In this document: piece after piece, positions 30,177 through 41,930 of the stretch
Layout: the number at the start of each line of letters is the position of its first letter
Position numbering within the stretch: the stretch's first letter is position 1
Assembly (NCBI RefSeq): GCF_000344685.1
Contig: NW_006920419.1
Coordinates: 1,293,576-1,357,575 of the forward strand
DNA from: Gloeophyllum trabeum ATCC 11539
Taxonomy: Eukaryota > Basidiomycota > Agaricomycetes > Gloeophyllales > Gloeophyllaceae
Length of the DNA stretch: 64,000 nt
Reading direction: 5' to 3'
Notes under the pieces: generated by a model
Database searches by the model: none
Seen by the model: the letters and a program-made list of their open reading frames with translations, nothing else
What the model was told of the DNA's origin: nothing
Position numbers and translations under genes: made by a program

Positions 30177-30645
30177 CTACTGTCTGTTCACCTTTGCTCT
30201 TCAGTATGTTGTTGAACTAGGCACTGACTTAGCTGCCAGGTTCTACAACGTACCAGAATGTACCGGAACTCTCTGGAACATTCTGGTATATTCCACTATT
30301 GTACAAGGGCACGGAGCTCATGTGGGTCAGTGACATCATAGGTGGAGCTCAGTAGGATTAGGGATATTCCACATAGCTTAGTCAGCCTATGGGCCACAGT
30401 GTATATAAACCCTGCAGCTCTGCTGCCTAATGACAAGGGTTGTGAATATGAGCTTCACTAGTAGCTACAGCATCCAACCAATACAGGTGAGTTGTGTAGG
30501 GCGCACTGTGTGTGCTGCTGCCTCCATAACTCTTCATCATATGTATCAGCTGTATCACTACAGGCTTCCGTGGCGGAACAGAGACAGAGGCGTGATGTGA
30601 TGTTGTGTCGGAGTTTTGGACAGCCATCAAATTGGACATCTGTAG
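30177..30645. other. Possible LTR remnant
   Basis: 30238-30480 has short inverted words (CCAGAATG/CATTCTGG), a TATATAAACCC promoter-like stretch at about 30402 and no coding capacity. It could be part of a solo LTR, but I find no second copy or terminal TG..CA pair to prove it. Confidence 0.25.
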
Positions 30646-30980
30646 GGGTGCTCAAAAATTGATTGTTCGCGTTCGATCGTTGTGCAGCAATCCCAGAATG
30701 GGCGGTACAATTCGTCAAAGACGAACGAACGACCGAAATTTTCAATGCACGCTGATCGTTCGCGTTCGGTCGCGCGTAGTATTGGATCGGAGTTTAAATA
30801 AACCATTAGCTCGAGATACGATACGAAGTTCCACGGTCAGCGGAGTTCGAACTGCGACAGCAATCGCAGCAAAGTCGTAGTTCGTTGAGTTCGTCCTCTG
30901 TGAGCGACGGATTTGGCGGTCAGTCCACTTTAGGATTGCTGCACAATGATCGAACGCGAACGATCAATTTTTGAGCACCC
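30646..30980. mobile_element. Mariner-like MITE with ~49-bp inverted repeats
   Basis: Left arm GGGGTGCTCAAAAATTGATT then GTTCGCGTTCGATCG...TGCAGCAATCC; the right arm (about 30932-30980) is its inverted copy with two mismatches. The right border is CCCCCTGTA and the left border TGTAGGGG, consistent with a TA target and a Tc1/mariner-type CAGGGG terminus partly lost on the left. It is inserted between two inverted ATTGGACAT / ATGTCCAAT words of an older repeat. Confidence 0.75.
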
Positions 30981-31293
30981 CCTGTATGTCCAATTCGGCG
31001 GCCCCTCGAAATTGGACATGCCTTTTGCCCGCCGTGAAAGGAGGGGCACCTCGCGAGAGGCACGAGTTGACTCGGGAACTCCCGAGCGGAGCATGGACGT
31101 GTAGCCGACTGGATCACCAGCCCCAACTCATAGCGCAAGCCTCCGTATCCAGTGGTATGTATGAGTATTCGTTTTCACTTCTACTACTGATATCTGTCGT
31201 AAGGGGAAGCACCGCGGGTTTGAGCGCCTCTGTACTCTTTGTCGCGGTCAACATCGCTAACCACTCTCGTGGTCGCGTTGTCTAGATCTGGAT
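30981..31293. other. Older repeat end plus F-box promoter region
   Basis: 30985-31055, read inverted, matches the repeat end at 29090-29150 (CCCCTCCTTT, CGGCGGGCAAAAGG, ATGTCCAATTTCGA). The remainder is upstream of the next F-box gene. Confidence 0.5.
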
Positions 31294-31296
31294 ATG

Positions 31297-32193
31297 ATGC
31301 TCGATTGTGCAGCCGAATTATGGCAAGATATATTTGAGCGCGCATGCACGGACGGTGGAACGACAGGCTGCTCCCTTGCACTGGTCTCTAAATCCGTCCA
31401 TCAAGCATCCGCGCCGTTCAGATATTACTCTGTCATGCTTGAGGGCACCAACCAGTTATCCGCCTTTGTTCGCGTGTTGGAAAATAGTGACAGGGCCCCA
31501 AACGTGCGGCACCTGTTTGTGTGCGATATCCATTCGATGCATTCTCCTCCTACCGATTCTTCTCCAATCATGTCTGATATCGGGGTCATGCGTCTGTCCC
31601 AGCTACTATCGGCGGTATCCTATTCCCTGGAGACGCTCACACTTAACCATTACGGAGTGAGACGTTTCACTCTTCCGTCCATCTTACTCCCGATGCTGAA
31701 AGAGCTGAACATCCATGGCGACCACTTCGGCTACATGGACGAGGAGATCGCCGTATTCGCCAAGCTCACCAGACTGAATTTCGAAGGGTGGATGCTCTGT
31801 ACCTTGCCGAGTGCCGAGATAGCTTTTAGGTTCCTCCACACTTTCTCAACTAACGCGCCCTTGCTGGCGGATCTTGTGGCCTCTTCCAGCTCCGTTTTTG
31901 CTTGGTGGACACACGCTTTGCCCTCGTTGGTGTCTGATCCTTCTGCTCCTTCCAGCACGGCTGAACTATTTCCTATGCTTCGGAGCTTCTTCGTCCAGCT
32001 GGAACCACTGACCCCTTTGAAGGGTCTAGCGGACGAAGATCTCGAGCTTTATCGGAAGCATGAGAGAGCTCGGGCTGCACAGAGTTTGCCCACTGAACGG
32101 CACGCCATCAAATTTGGTATCCTTGATCCTCCACCCCATGGTACTGGCAGATATCGACAAGGGAAGATGCACTGGCTTGCTGGATTGGCATAA
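31297..32193 (+). CDS. F-box-like protein (subfamily A)
   Basis: Single exon, 298 residues from MLDCAAELWQ (31297; an extra ATG lies one codon upstream). The family blocks are present: FERACTDGGTTGCSLALVSK, SVHQASAPFRYYSVMLEG, LLSAVSYSLETLTLNHYG, FTLPSILLPMLKELNIHGDHF, LFPMLRSFFVQLEPL and a closing HWLAG. Intact, isolated from other members by transposon debris, and the only subfamily A member on the plus strand that is intact. Confidence 0.8.
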   Translation: MLDCAAELWQDIFERACTDGGTTGCSLALVSKSVHQASAPFRYYSVMLEGTNQLSAFVRVLENSDRAPNVRHLFVCDIHSMHSPPTDSSPIMSDIGVMRLSQLLSAVSYSLETLTLNHYGVRRFTLPSILLPMLKELNIHGDHFGYMDEEIAVFAKLTRLNFEGWMLCTLPSAEIAFRFLHTFSTNAPLLADLVASSSSVFAWWTHALPSLVSDPSAPSSTAELFPMLRSFFVQLEPLTPLKGLADEDLELYRKHERARAAQSLPTERHAIKFGILDPPPHGTGRYRQGKMHWLAGLA

Positions 32194-33691
32194 TAGAGGC
32201 TGTTACAGTGAAAACGTCCTCGGAACATGCTTAGGAAGTTTGGGCGCGAGGTCAGCATAGTGATCAAGCGGCCATGTATGAAGGTCAGGAACATTTATGC
32301 CGCGCCGTTGCAGGGAGTGCGGGGCATGTGATGGAGGGGCTGCCTGGTGCCGCAAGGACCTCCCGTTAAATCGAGAGCGGGCTCGACTGGACTTAGACTT
32401 GGCGCTATCTTTGATGTTTACTGCAAAGTGCTAGCATTGAGGGTGTCCTGTGCTCGGTACTCAGTTCTGGAGAAGCGTCATTACTGCTGAGGTTTTTGGC
32501 CTCGGCTATCACAGTAGGATTTTGGAACATATCGCCTGTATCCGGTTTCTTTGTCCGTGATCTGACAATTCTTGATAGACTATGAGTCGCCGAGCAGATG
32601 CGCCGGCGGACGGGGTCCACACACCGCTACAGGGTCTGAAGGCGTTTTGAATTGCGACGCTCATCGGTTCATGGTGATTTGCTGCGGAACGGACGAAGTG
32701 TACTTCAAAATGAGTGCGGTCACGAGTTGCTTCTGTCGTCTTGCAGCGAGTTCATCTCGCTCACTTGTCGTTGAAATCATTTTGCCTCTGATCGCTCCTT
32801 ACACAGACTTGGAAATGCGCGAACTACAAACGTCAGACCCTCCTTTACTCCCTGAGATCGCCGTCCGCCTACATTGGCGCCCCGACCCCGACGCTTCTTC
32901 TTCATCATCCCTCATCCTCACTCTTGTAACCAGAGCGCTCACAGGACCATTGTCGGAGAACCTGAATCGTTCTCGTGACCGAGGCTGAGCGTAGGCTGCA
33001 CGCAGTGTACGAGAAGCGCGGGTTCGCGGCATGGACGAATGAGGCGCTGAGGGAGATCAAGGTAGCACGGGTGGAGCGGGTGAAGTGCTGATCGGAGGTA
33101 AGGTAGACGAGCTGGGAAGGGAGGGTGCATTCTTGAATCGAATCCATGGCGTTATCGGATGAGTACCACGACATGCCTGTCTCCGATGTGTGGCAGGCGT
33201 GCATCTCGAGACGGTTATGCCATGTTATTATCATGCGCGATCGCCGTCCTGCAATGAATCTCACTATATGCTAGTCGAGGATCTCTAAACTCTCCATACA
33301 GTTTGTCCGTCCAAATCTCGGAGATAGACGACTGGGCTGGCTCTTCATATGGTCTCGTGAGCATCCCTGACACCGTGTTTAGGTCCTACTCTTACTCGCC
33401 ACGACATACAGACCTTATGGTCCTGCTCAACAAGGGCCTTTTAAAAGCCATCTTCCAATCACAGGCCCTCTAGCTTAAGACCCTATATAAGTCGGTCTTC
33501 TCTATCTCGTATGTCGTCTCTCCCTCCATCGCTTCCTTTCTGTCCTGTCCTCCAAGTCCTGATTGGATCTTCACAAAACACTCCGTCATTTGGGGGTCGC
33601 TTATCTAGTCCAATTGACTTTCCAGGTGAGCATTGCACAAGCTGCCCTTGCGGGTTATTTTTAACACTCAGTAAAATCAGACAAAGACGAA
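32194..33691. other. Intergenic with one doubtful frame
   Basis: A plus-strand frame (32707-32988) containing SLVVEIILPLIAPYTDLEM is followed in another frame by TEAERRLHAVYEKRGFAAW, ending at 33091. Either may be exons of an unrecognised gene, but no splice pair joins them in phase, so no model is given. 33480-33690 is the upstream region of the UPF0261 gene. Confidence 0.35.
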
Positions 33692-35275
33692 ATGGCGACG
33701 AGCAAGGACGGAACGAAACCGAAGGTTCTCCTCATCGGTTTCCTCGACACGAAAGAGGCGGAGTACGCCTTCGTCAAAGATCTACTTGAGGCGAAGGGAT
33801 GTGAGGTAGCTATCATCGACACATCTATCCAGGTGTGTTTCTCCATAATCGCATTATTGTGCGTCACGTACGTCTAAACCTGTATCCCACCGATCTATGC
33901 GCCATCCCAGTTGGAGACCGCCCTGACCAAGTACGCGTGTTATCCCCCCTCCTCGGTCTGCTCCGTCGCCCGCACCACCCTCCCGCATATCCGGTCTATT
34001 CCGCGTGCCGAGGCCCTCAAGCTCATGACCATCGGCGCCACCCAAATTGCTCTCTCCTATGGTGAGCAAGTTCACGGTGTGCTAGGTATGGGCGGAAGTA
34101 CGACGACCGCGCTCACGTGCTCTGTGATGCGCGCGCTACGCGTCGGGCTGCCGAAACTCTGCGTGAGCACGATGGCGGGCGGAGACGTGCGGAATTATGT
34201 GGGCGACAGTGATATCTGTATGATGCCTTCTATCGGTGTGTCGCACCCATCCCCATCCCCCTCCCTTGTGTACTTACCGCTCGAAAGCGGACATCTCGGG
34301 CTCCTTGAACGTCATCTCCGCACGCATTCTCACCAACGCAGCATCCGCGCTCGCGGGGATGGCGCACACCTACAAGGACACAGCTTGCCTCTCGCTAACT
34401 TCAGGGGATGCGAGACACAGGGTGGCGGTCACGATGTTCGGGCTAACGACTCCGGGAGTGACCGCCGCCTGCGCGCGCCTGCGGGCCTTCACAGACGAGT
34501 CCGGCCGGCGCCTCTACGAGCCCGTCGTGTTCCACTGCACGGGCACTGGTGGGCGGACGATGGAGCGGCTCGTCGAGGAGAAGGTGAGTGTCTACTGTAG
34601 GGGGCGGTCATTCAGAGATGGGCTGATCCTGGATACCCTATCTACGCAGTGGTTCCATGCGGTACTGGACCTGACGACGACGGAACTTGCAGACGAGCAG
34701 TGTGGTGGGACCCTCTCGGCTGGGCCCACGCGCCTCACCGCACCTGGGAAGGCGGGCATTCCGCACGTCGTTTCCCTCGGCGCACTGGACGTTGTACGCT
34801 CGCCTCTCCTTCCCATCTCTCCAAATTACAAACTCGTCTTACCTGCACTCTGACTCAGTGCGACTTCGGCCCGCGCTCGACAGTCCCGGAGAAGTACACC
34901 CAGCGCACGCTGCACGAGCACAACGCCTCCATCACCGTCCTGCGCACCTCCGCGGAGGAGTGCGCCGCCATCGGGCGTACGATGGCTCAGCGCTTATCTT
35001 TCGGCCACAGTCCTTTAGCGGTAGTCATACCGAAGAAGGGGTGGTCCGGGATCGACGTCGCGGGCGGACCGTTCTGGGACGAGGACGCAGATGAGGCTCT
35101 TGTGAAGGAGCTGAAGAAGGGGCTGTGGCTGGCGAATGCGGAGGGAGGGAGGGAGGTGGAAGTGGTTGAGGTGGATGCGCATGTGAATGATAAAGAGACG
35201 GCGTGGGTGATGGCGGATAAGCTGCATGAGTTGGTGGGGATGTGGGAGGGGAGCCTGAGTGGTGGCCGTGGTTAG
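33692..35275 (+). CDS. Tm-1-like ATP-binding (UPF0261) domain protein, copy 1
   Basis: Exons 33692-33832, 33911-34235, 34288-34583, 34650-34793 and 34859-35275, giving 440 residues with all phases consistent. Motifs: [20 protein letters not shown] at the N-terminus; [10 protein letters not shown], then [17 protein letters not shown] and [31 protein letters not shown] [15 protein letters not shown]; and C-terminal GWSGIDVAGGPFWD. These define the UPF0261 family, whose plant member Tm-1 has this domain fused to a TIM-barrel domain. Here the TIM-barrel partner is a separate gene at 43893. A second copy with identical intron positions is at 61977-63524. Biochemical role in fungi is unknown. Confidence 0.9.
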
Positions 35276-35983
35276 GATTCTGCACGGTTATCTCCTACAC
35301 GGCTATTGCACGGCCTGCGGGCTGAATAGCAGCCACCAGGGATTTGTACCATGTCCTCGAGAAAGTGTTCTTCCGCATACCGCAGGGTTGTTATGAATAC
35401 ACGATAATTGTCCAATGCATGTGGTGTCGCTCCTGCACGTATCCGTCAGCGAGTGTCTGAAATGGCCATGATACTGACAGCAAAGATTGGCCAGTGATAA
35501 TTGGTTTGCATGGAAGGATAGAGAAACTCCATGGTGCTGGGTTTGGCACACTGATACGCCATATACTCAGGTTGGTGTGCAATACCTCCGGGAAATATTA
35601 ATCAAGGATCTTCGACTCCTGTAAGAGAAATTAAGAAAGAGCGTTGACTATCGCTAGCCACCAGCACTTGTAAAAAAACAGGTTCAGCGCCTTATGTCGA
35701 TCCCAGATTTTCTTGATCACGCTGGTATACTCATCCACTCAATTTCACTGGTATATTGAGGACGGTCATCGATGAATGCAAGAAGACTGGGTGTAGAACG
35801 AGGAGCTTGCACTGTTACTGTGTCAGGATTGTGGCAAAAAAAAAGTCTGACGTGGGAATATTCAATAACGCGGTATATTTCATGATCAAGCGCCAACAAG
35901 TTGACCGAAACACTACTAGTAGTACTGCGGAAGTGAGGTACGATATGACTTCTCAACTGTACTTCGTCAGAACTTTGGTCGAC
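35276..35983. other. Intergenic, nothing recognised
   Basis: No domain-bearing frame; an A9-type homopolymer lies at about 35837. Confidence 0.4.
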
Positions 35984-36265
35984 ATGCCGGTAGAACTAAT
36001 GCAAGTCGTATTCTCGTACGCTTGCGCACATGGCAGTAGAACAGGGTGTTCTGTGCCCTTCAAGTTGGTCTCCAAGTTCATCCGCGAAGCAGCGGCACCG
36101 ATCTGATCATGATACCAGAGTGTTCTCCTGGAGGGTATCACACACTCTCCCTCGCTACTGATGCTCGTAGTCCACTGGCATAATGGAACTCGGTCATTTC
36201 TTCTCTCCCCTGTCTACTTGCCGGTGCTGAAGGATTTGAGCATTTACGATGGGTCACATCCCCCC
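35984..36265 (+). pseudogene. F-box-like pseudogene with internal deletion
   Basis: Starts MPVELMQVVFSYACAHGSRT and reaches LVSKFIREAAAPI, then TGA at 36104-36106 where the family has F/L-R. Other frames continue with the LEGI block and then jump straight to HNGTRSFLLSPVYLPVLKDL, skipping about 80 codons present in intact copies. No recognisable C-terminal half follows. Confidence 0.65.
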
Positions 36266-37682
36266 CGCCCCCCACCCCACACGCGGCGTTGCCAAATATC
36301 TCCAGGCTACGCTGTGAAGAGGGTAGAGAGTTATCTTCGACTTGGAGGAGGTGTCCAGGAATCGTCTGTACGAGATGTCCCGCCCTCACACGCTTGTTAC
36401 TTTCCTCCGGATCCAATCAGAGATCAAGTGGAGAGAAGCTCTAGCCTCTCCTGAGCGCACCTCTGCCAGTGATCAGGGTAGCGATCGGTGACTAGCCAGT
36501 TAATTCCCGAGCCTGAGCAGGTCGATGCCTCCCTTACATCCTGAGACGAACAGGTGGTGTTGAGGTAGTTTGCCAACTCGACATGTCGACTGCTGAACTG
36601 ATCCATATCTGCTGTACAGAACTACCGTAATGTTCGTCTCTGCGTGCACAAGGGTATCGAGACTGTACTGAAGGGCAGTTATACTATAGGCGTGGCGAAA
36701 TAGATCTATAACTGAGTTTGAATGATATAGTTCGGACTTCGAATTGCTATACTGTATTCGGTAGGTGTTCTCACGCTTGTGGCACCGCATGCACATGCCA
36801 TCCTCCAGCCTCCCTACCTTTTCACGACGCGTGCAAGCTTCCTACTGAAGCGATCCCATCCACAACTGTTTGTAAAATGAAAGAGATATATTTTTCTGGA
36901 GAATCTGTCTGGAAATGCGCTCTTTTGCCGCTTATGGTGCTATTTCACTCCCAAAATTGGGGCTGAAGAGTTATATCTGTACTGTGAGATCCGGGACACA
37001 TAGCTAGGTAGAAGTACTATAGGTGGGTAAGTGACAAGTGATTCATTGAGTTTGGGATGCATAAAGTGAGCGGCGTGACAGCACCACCGAAAGAAAAATG
37101 ATTTTGACTTCCAGGTTGCTTGATTTCTTGCGATTCACATGAGCAGTGGGATACACATAGAGGTGTCCATTCAAACTTAAAATACCACCAGGTTTTGCCT
37201 TAAGCTATCCAGAGAGTTAATACAGCATGCAGCGCCGCGAAGCAAAATTCATGTGCTGTGGAAACCGAAGAAACTAGCCTCGAGGGATATTTCAAGCGAG
37301 GGAGATCCCTGAATATAGCACTAGTATACCCTTTCAATAATATACCCCTTCTGAAGCTCACGGGGGCCGAACGGAGTGTCTTTCCCTTCTCTTTCTCTCT
37401 CTCCTTCGATTTAATTTCTTTAATTTCTTTAATTGATCTAAAAGTCCACACCTAAGCCTACTGAAGTGTATATATTTATTTAATGGAACAAACATATGTA
37501 CTGAGTCTACAGTCGTGATTGTCATAACGGTGGTACACATGAATAAATACTTAGTGCGAATCTGAACGGGATATGGTATTAAATAGAATATATGAGGTTC
37601 GACTTCAAAAGAACAAGAACTCGACCGGGAGCCGAGGAGATGAAGAGTCGTCGGAATTCCGAAGACGCGATGGGCTGCGAGG
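36266..37682. other. Intergenic, nothing recognised
   Basis: AT-rich in part. At 37405-37435 a TTTAATTTC unit of nine bases is repeated three times after a CT-rich tract. No supported gene. Confidence 0.4.
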
Positions 37683-38462
37683 TCAGTGAACATCCATGGC
37701 GCCTGTTTCACTGTCCTCCATGGTGCCCCGGTTCGGGGCCCTCGGGGCAACCAACAGGGACGATATCTGAATCTAGGTGAGTGTCCGTGCTGTATTTGGG
37801 ATATGAATTACCAGCTGACCTTCAAATACGCCTGCACTGGGACAGGAAGACCCTGAGAAAAGTCGTATGTCAATGCAAATCGCAAGCGTCAGGACACTAT
37901 GACTCACGTCAGCAAGCTGCTCCCAACCTTCCTTGCCGGTATAGACGCGCATCTCATACAACGGGAAACCCTTCCCCGAAGCGCGACGAGGCGTGGTATC
38001 ATCCAACCCGGGCGGGGGATGGTAATAATCGTAATTGAGCCCCCTCCGCGGCTCCGTCGCGCGATACCCAGACTCTAGATAGGCGGGCGGCACTTCGCTG
38101 CTCGCGCTCGAGCCATGGCTTGGGATCACGAGGCCCGGGAGGAACGCGGGTGTCGCGCTGGGTGGCCTCCAGGGATCCGAGGTGTACGACAGGCTGGGCG
38201 GTTCAGGACGGCTGAAGCACATGTAGTAGTCTATGCGTGCAATGACAATTGCCAGAAGGACGCAGAGGGCGGTGAGGCCTAAGAATCGAATGCATATGAG
38301 GTTACGAGTGAACCTCGGGACGGCAGAAAGGTACGTACCGACAGCCAAGCCCACCCAGGCCCCTACAGACCACCGGGAAGTTGGTGTGTCATGCAGTTGT
38401 TCTTGCGCCAATGCGGAGGATACGATGCAAAGGAAAGAGAGCAAAAACAAGGGCGTTGACAT
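37683..38462 (-). CDS. Small secreted or single-pass membrane protein
   Basis: Exons 38462-37908, 37852-37820 and 37772-37683, giving 225 residues; introns GTGAGT...CAG and GTCAGC...TAG are phase 0. The N-terminus MSTPLFLLSFLCIVSSALAQ is a clear signal peptide. A hydrophobic segment FLGLTALCVLLAIVIARIDY at about residues 62-81 should span the membrane. The following domain is Pro/Tyr-rich (PPAYLESGYR, YDYYHPPPGLDD), a feature of fungal membrane proteins with cytoplasmic PPxY-like motifs. The C-terminus without splicing would be a different, unconserved tail. A decayed copy lies at about 40185-40560 next to a decayed F-box gene. Function unknown. Confidence 0.65.
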
Positions 38463-38859
38463 AGAGGATGTAGAGAGGGCCTGGAAAGTTGTTCGTAGCG
38501 GTCAGATATCCTGTCTCATCGTGAAGGTTTGTAGAGCGGCTCAAAATGGTGACTCTCAGCCAGAGAGGTTCCAGTTGAGCAGCATTATTGCGCAGAGGGA
38601 TGGATAACGAGGGTCCGGGGTAACTAACCCAACTTTCAGCCACAGTATGCCGTAGCTCGGACACCGACATTGCCTAATGAGGCGGACCTCGAGCGCGAAG
38701 CACCATAATTACGTAATCATAGCTAGCTGGTAATCGAAGGCAGCTTGGAGGAGGAAGGGCGGTGGACTATAGGTAGGGAGCACTGGTAATAAACTTGATA
38801 TGGACATCATGTTGAGGTGGACACGGAAGGGCCGAATTAGGGAGTGAAAATTTCCCGCT
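38463..38859. other. Spacer between membrane-protein and F-box genes
   Basis: Upstream region of the membrane-protein gene on the minus strand. No other gene is visible. Confidence 0.4.
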
Positions 38860-39819
38860 TCAGCCTGTAAGATCCAACATGCTAAGGGCGCTCAGATCCA
38901 AGTGCCTCACATCCACCGCATCCACCCAGGAAGTCCCTCGGGCAATTGCTGCCAGCCAGTCGTCGAATGCAGCATCATGATAGCTGATCCGCGCATCGGA
39001 GCGCAGGGGATGTGCTGAGCTGCCAGGATCTCTCGGGGAGTGGTTCCCTGCCGACGGAACCTGCACGTACATGAGAAAGGGTTTGTGTCGTCGTAATACA
39101 GCGTGAGTGAGTATTTTGAGCTTCATGGGATCCATGGTTGGGGCTGCGATGGGTAACTCCAGTCTCGACCACAAGTCCCGCATAAATAGGATGTTGCCGT
39201 TCCTATAGACCAGGTAGTGATCGCAGATGGGCCGCACAACGTCAAAGGGGATGTCGCCTGGGTACGCCCAAATGTCCAGCATAGCCATGGACTTCGTACC
39301 GTAAGCCACAAGTATGTCATGCGACATAGGGGGGCGATACTGCAGCACACGATATAATGGGTCTGAACAAGCTGTCGCAAGGGCTAGACTAACGTGATCC
39401 CTTTCGTATGCTGAATACACGCGGATCTCCCGTAATTCAGGAAAAGAATCGGCGCGTCGTTCATATAGCGCCAAATGTTCAAGGTCCCTCATGGCCAGAA
39501 AGAGGATCTCAAGTGTTTTTCGGAGCGTCCTGAGTATACGACCGACGGCCTTCGTCTCCGCTATCCAGTCCGTTGACCCTATCGACGCTTCGTTATCTAG
39601 GAATAGATAACGTACGCAAGTATCCGGAGTGCTCTTTAGGATCTCTGCAAATGCGCGACTCTGGGATGGGCTGACTAGTTTCAAAGACTGAAACCGAGAG
39701 AATTTGGAAGTCTCCCGGAAGTGCTTGCAGACGATCGACAGTGATCGACCAGTCCGTCCATCGTCTGTGCAGGCATGACCAAATATCGTCTGCCAGGTTT
39801 CAGTAGGGAGGCGGTCCAT
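38860..39819 (-). CDS. F-box-like protein (subfamily B)
   Basis: Single exon, 319 residues from MDRLPTETWQ (39819). Carries FGHACTDDGRTGRSLSIVCK, then HFRETSKFSRFQSLKLVS, RYLFLDNE, TLEILFLAM and a terminal TSWVDAVDVRHLDLSAL. Intact. It and the upstream-strand neighbour at 37683 were copied together to 40185-41548, where both are broken. Confidence 0.8.
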   Translation of the reverse strand: MDRLPTETWQTIFGHACTDDGRTGRSLSIVCKHFRETSKFSRFQSLKLVSPSQSRAFAEILKSTPDTCVRYLFLDNEASIGSTDWIAETKAVGRILRTLRKTLEILFLAMRDLEHLALYERRADSFPELREIRVYSAYERDHVSLALATACSDPLYRVLQYRPPMSHDILVAYGTKSMAMLDIWAYPGDIPFDVVRPICDHYLVYRNGNILFMRDLWSRLELPIAAPTMDPMKLKILTHAVLRRHKPFLMYVQVPSAGNHSPRDPGSSAHPLRSDARISYHDAAFDDWLAAIARGTSWVDAVDVRHLDLSALSMLDLTG

Positions 39820-40184
39820 AATCTGCAAATATGTGGCAGTAGCACAAGGCGGCAAGGCAGAGACAGAGAGTAGCTGACAGGAAGGTCGGAAAGGTTGCGA
39901 AACACAGATTCTGAATCTTTGAACTCACATGATACAGCGCACCTGGACGAGAGCCCCTTTGTCAAGGGCGAGAGCAAGGCTATCGGTGTGAGGCGATGGT
40001 ATGATATATAGCAGGCGTGGAAAGCCACGAACTGCGGGAACAGCCACATTTCTATGGGAAATTGAGTACTTTCCTGGCTCATTACCCGGTACCTCAGCCG
40101 CACTTCACGCAACCAGCTAAGTCTATCCCGGGATGCCAGACCCGTCATTATTTCCTGACTAGTGTACTAGACTTCAGACGGAAG

Positions 40185-40560
40185 AAACATCATTCAGCGA
40201 AACATCCCCCTTCCTCGCAGCACGGCCAGGCGAGGGACGGTAACAATCATAAATCAGATCCCTTCCGGGCTGCGCAGCGCGATGGCTGAACTCCAGGCGA
40301 GCAGGTGGGTCCTCATTCCGCAAGTCGCTCGGGATCCCGAGCCCGGAAAGGAATGCGGGTGTCGGGCAAGGAAGCCTCCTGAGTCAAAGGGTTGTACGAC
40401 AGGGTTAGCTCAGGCAAATAAAGTAGTCTGTGCGCGCCATGACGACGGATGGAGCAAGGCCTATCATGATGGATTAAATCAATGTGAGCTTGTTATTGCG
40501 AAATGGGGAGGTGCTTATCGACTGCAGAACCGACGTAGGCCCCTGCAGACCACTGGGAAG
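40185..40560 (-). pseudogene. Decayed copy of the membrane-protein gene
   Basis: On the minus strand the sequence follows 37975-38390 closely: GTGTCG/GGAA.GCGGGTGT, TGTACGACAGG, TAGTCTGTGCG versus TAGTCTATGCG, and GACCACTGGGAAG versus GACCACCGGGAAG. Indels break the frame repeatedly. The plus-strand open frame of 149 codons over it is an antisense shadow. Confidence 0.6.
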
Positions 40561-40739
40561 CTGGCGGGTCATACAGTTGTCGTTACGCCCGTGGGCGGGA
40601 TATGCCGCAAAGGGAAATTTAAGAAGTTCGCTGAGACGGACGAGGATGTAGGAAGCAAAGACGTTCACGTGGTCATCGCACGCTGTTGGGAGGAAGGAGT
40701 GTCAAAATCGAAGTATAAATCCGAGGTGTAGCTAGTGAG

Positions 40740-41548
40740 AACGAAACGGAGGGTGCCACATAATTATGTATTGAAAGGGCCGGTCCTGACGGTAAAGCAC
40801 TCGACGGGACCTGTATGCGCATGAAGACACATTTGCATCGTTGCAATAGAACGTGGTTGAGTGTTTTGAAACTGGATCCGGACAGGGGATCCAGGCCCAC
40901 GCCCAGAAGCGCACTGGAGAGTGACAACTCCAATCCCACCCGCAACTCTTCCAGAAATAGCTTGCTACGATCTTTGCATGCCAGGTATGAATCCGCTAGG
41001 GGTATCGCCGGGGAGGAAGGGTGGAAGGCCACAACTTCAAGCAAATTCAGAGTCCTTGTCCCATGCGACACCAATATGTCACACGGGCCAGAGGGACGCA
41101 TCCACAGTAGACGCATGAATGGTGAGGTACAGGCTCTGAGAGGCAATTCAGATCGTATACCGAATACACTCGGAGCTCACGTAGCGCAGGAAGGGGCATT
41201 CTCCAAGTATGCGGATCCAGGTCGTTACTTGCAACGAAGAGAATCAAGAGTCTGCTTAATTCTCTTCAGTATGTCCTGTATGACCAATAGGTCTCTGACA
41301 GATGATTCGGTAGAAGAAGTAGGCGGCTCAACGCGTAGAAAAAGATAGCGTATGAAAGTACACGGATGATCCTTCAGGATCCCAGCAAACGCACGATGTT
41401 AGGCTGCCCTGACTAGCTCCAGAGACTGGTACTGAACGGATTTGGAAGTATCCTGGAAGTACTTGCAGGCCATTGACAGTGATCGACCAATTCGTCCATT
41501 GTCCGTCAACAATATCATCTGCCAGGTCTCAGCAGGGAGACGGTCCTT
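40740..41548 (-). pseudogene. F-box-like pseudogene, start codon changed to AAG
   Basis: The family start M-D-R-L-P reads K-D-R-L-P here (AAG at 41548-41546). NGRIGRSLSMACKYFQDTSK then QYQSLELVRAA ends in a stop at about 41401. Another frame resumes with DILVSHGTRTLNLLEV...VFMRIQVPSS, matching the intact neighbour's DILVAYGTKSMAML...LMYVQVPSA. Tandem duplicate of 38860-39819. Confidence 0.7.
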
Positions 41549-41930
41549 AGCTGATATGTACGCCACTATGTGGCAGAGGCACGAGTATGGGAATTGAGAG
41601 GGCCGAGATGGCGTTGGCACAGTTTCCGCGCTCGGATTCCACAGCTTGAATTTAAAGAAGATGGACGCAGAGCGAGAGGAAGGGAATTGAATCCAATGTA
41701 ACGATGAGGGCCCTTTGTGGCTGTCGAAATTTGGAAGAGAGCGACGAAGGAGGGTGGCGAAGACTGACTGTGGGAACAAATACGTTACCCTGGGAATATT
41801 ATGAAGTGTAGGCCTTGGTATAAGCCCTGAACGTTAACCTCAGCCGCATTGTCTCTTCATGTAGACGTCCATCAGACGTCTGAACGCTCGCTAGAATTAA
41901 ACAAACGGGGTGGTTGCCTAAGTGCATGAC

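Noticed and set aside
40282..40731. 149-codon plus-strand frame
   Set aside because: Antisense of the decayed membrane-protein copy; the homology to 37975-38390 is on the minus strand.
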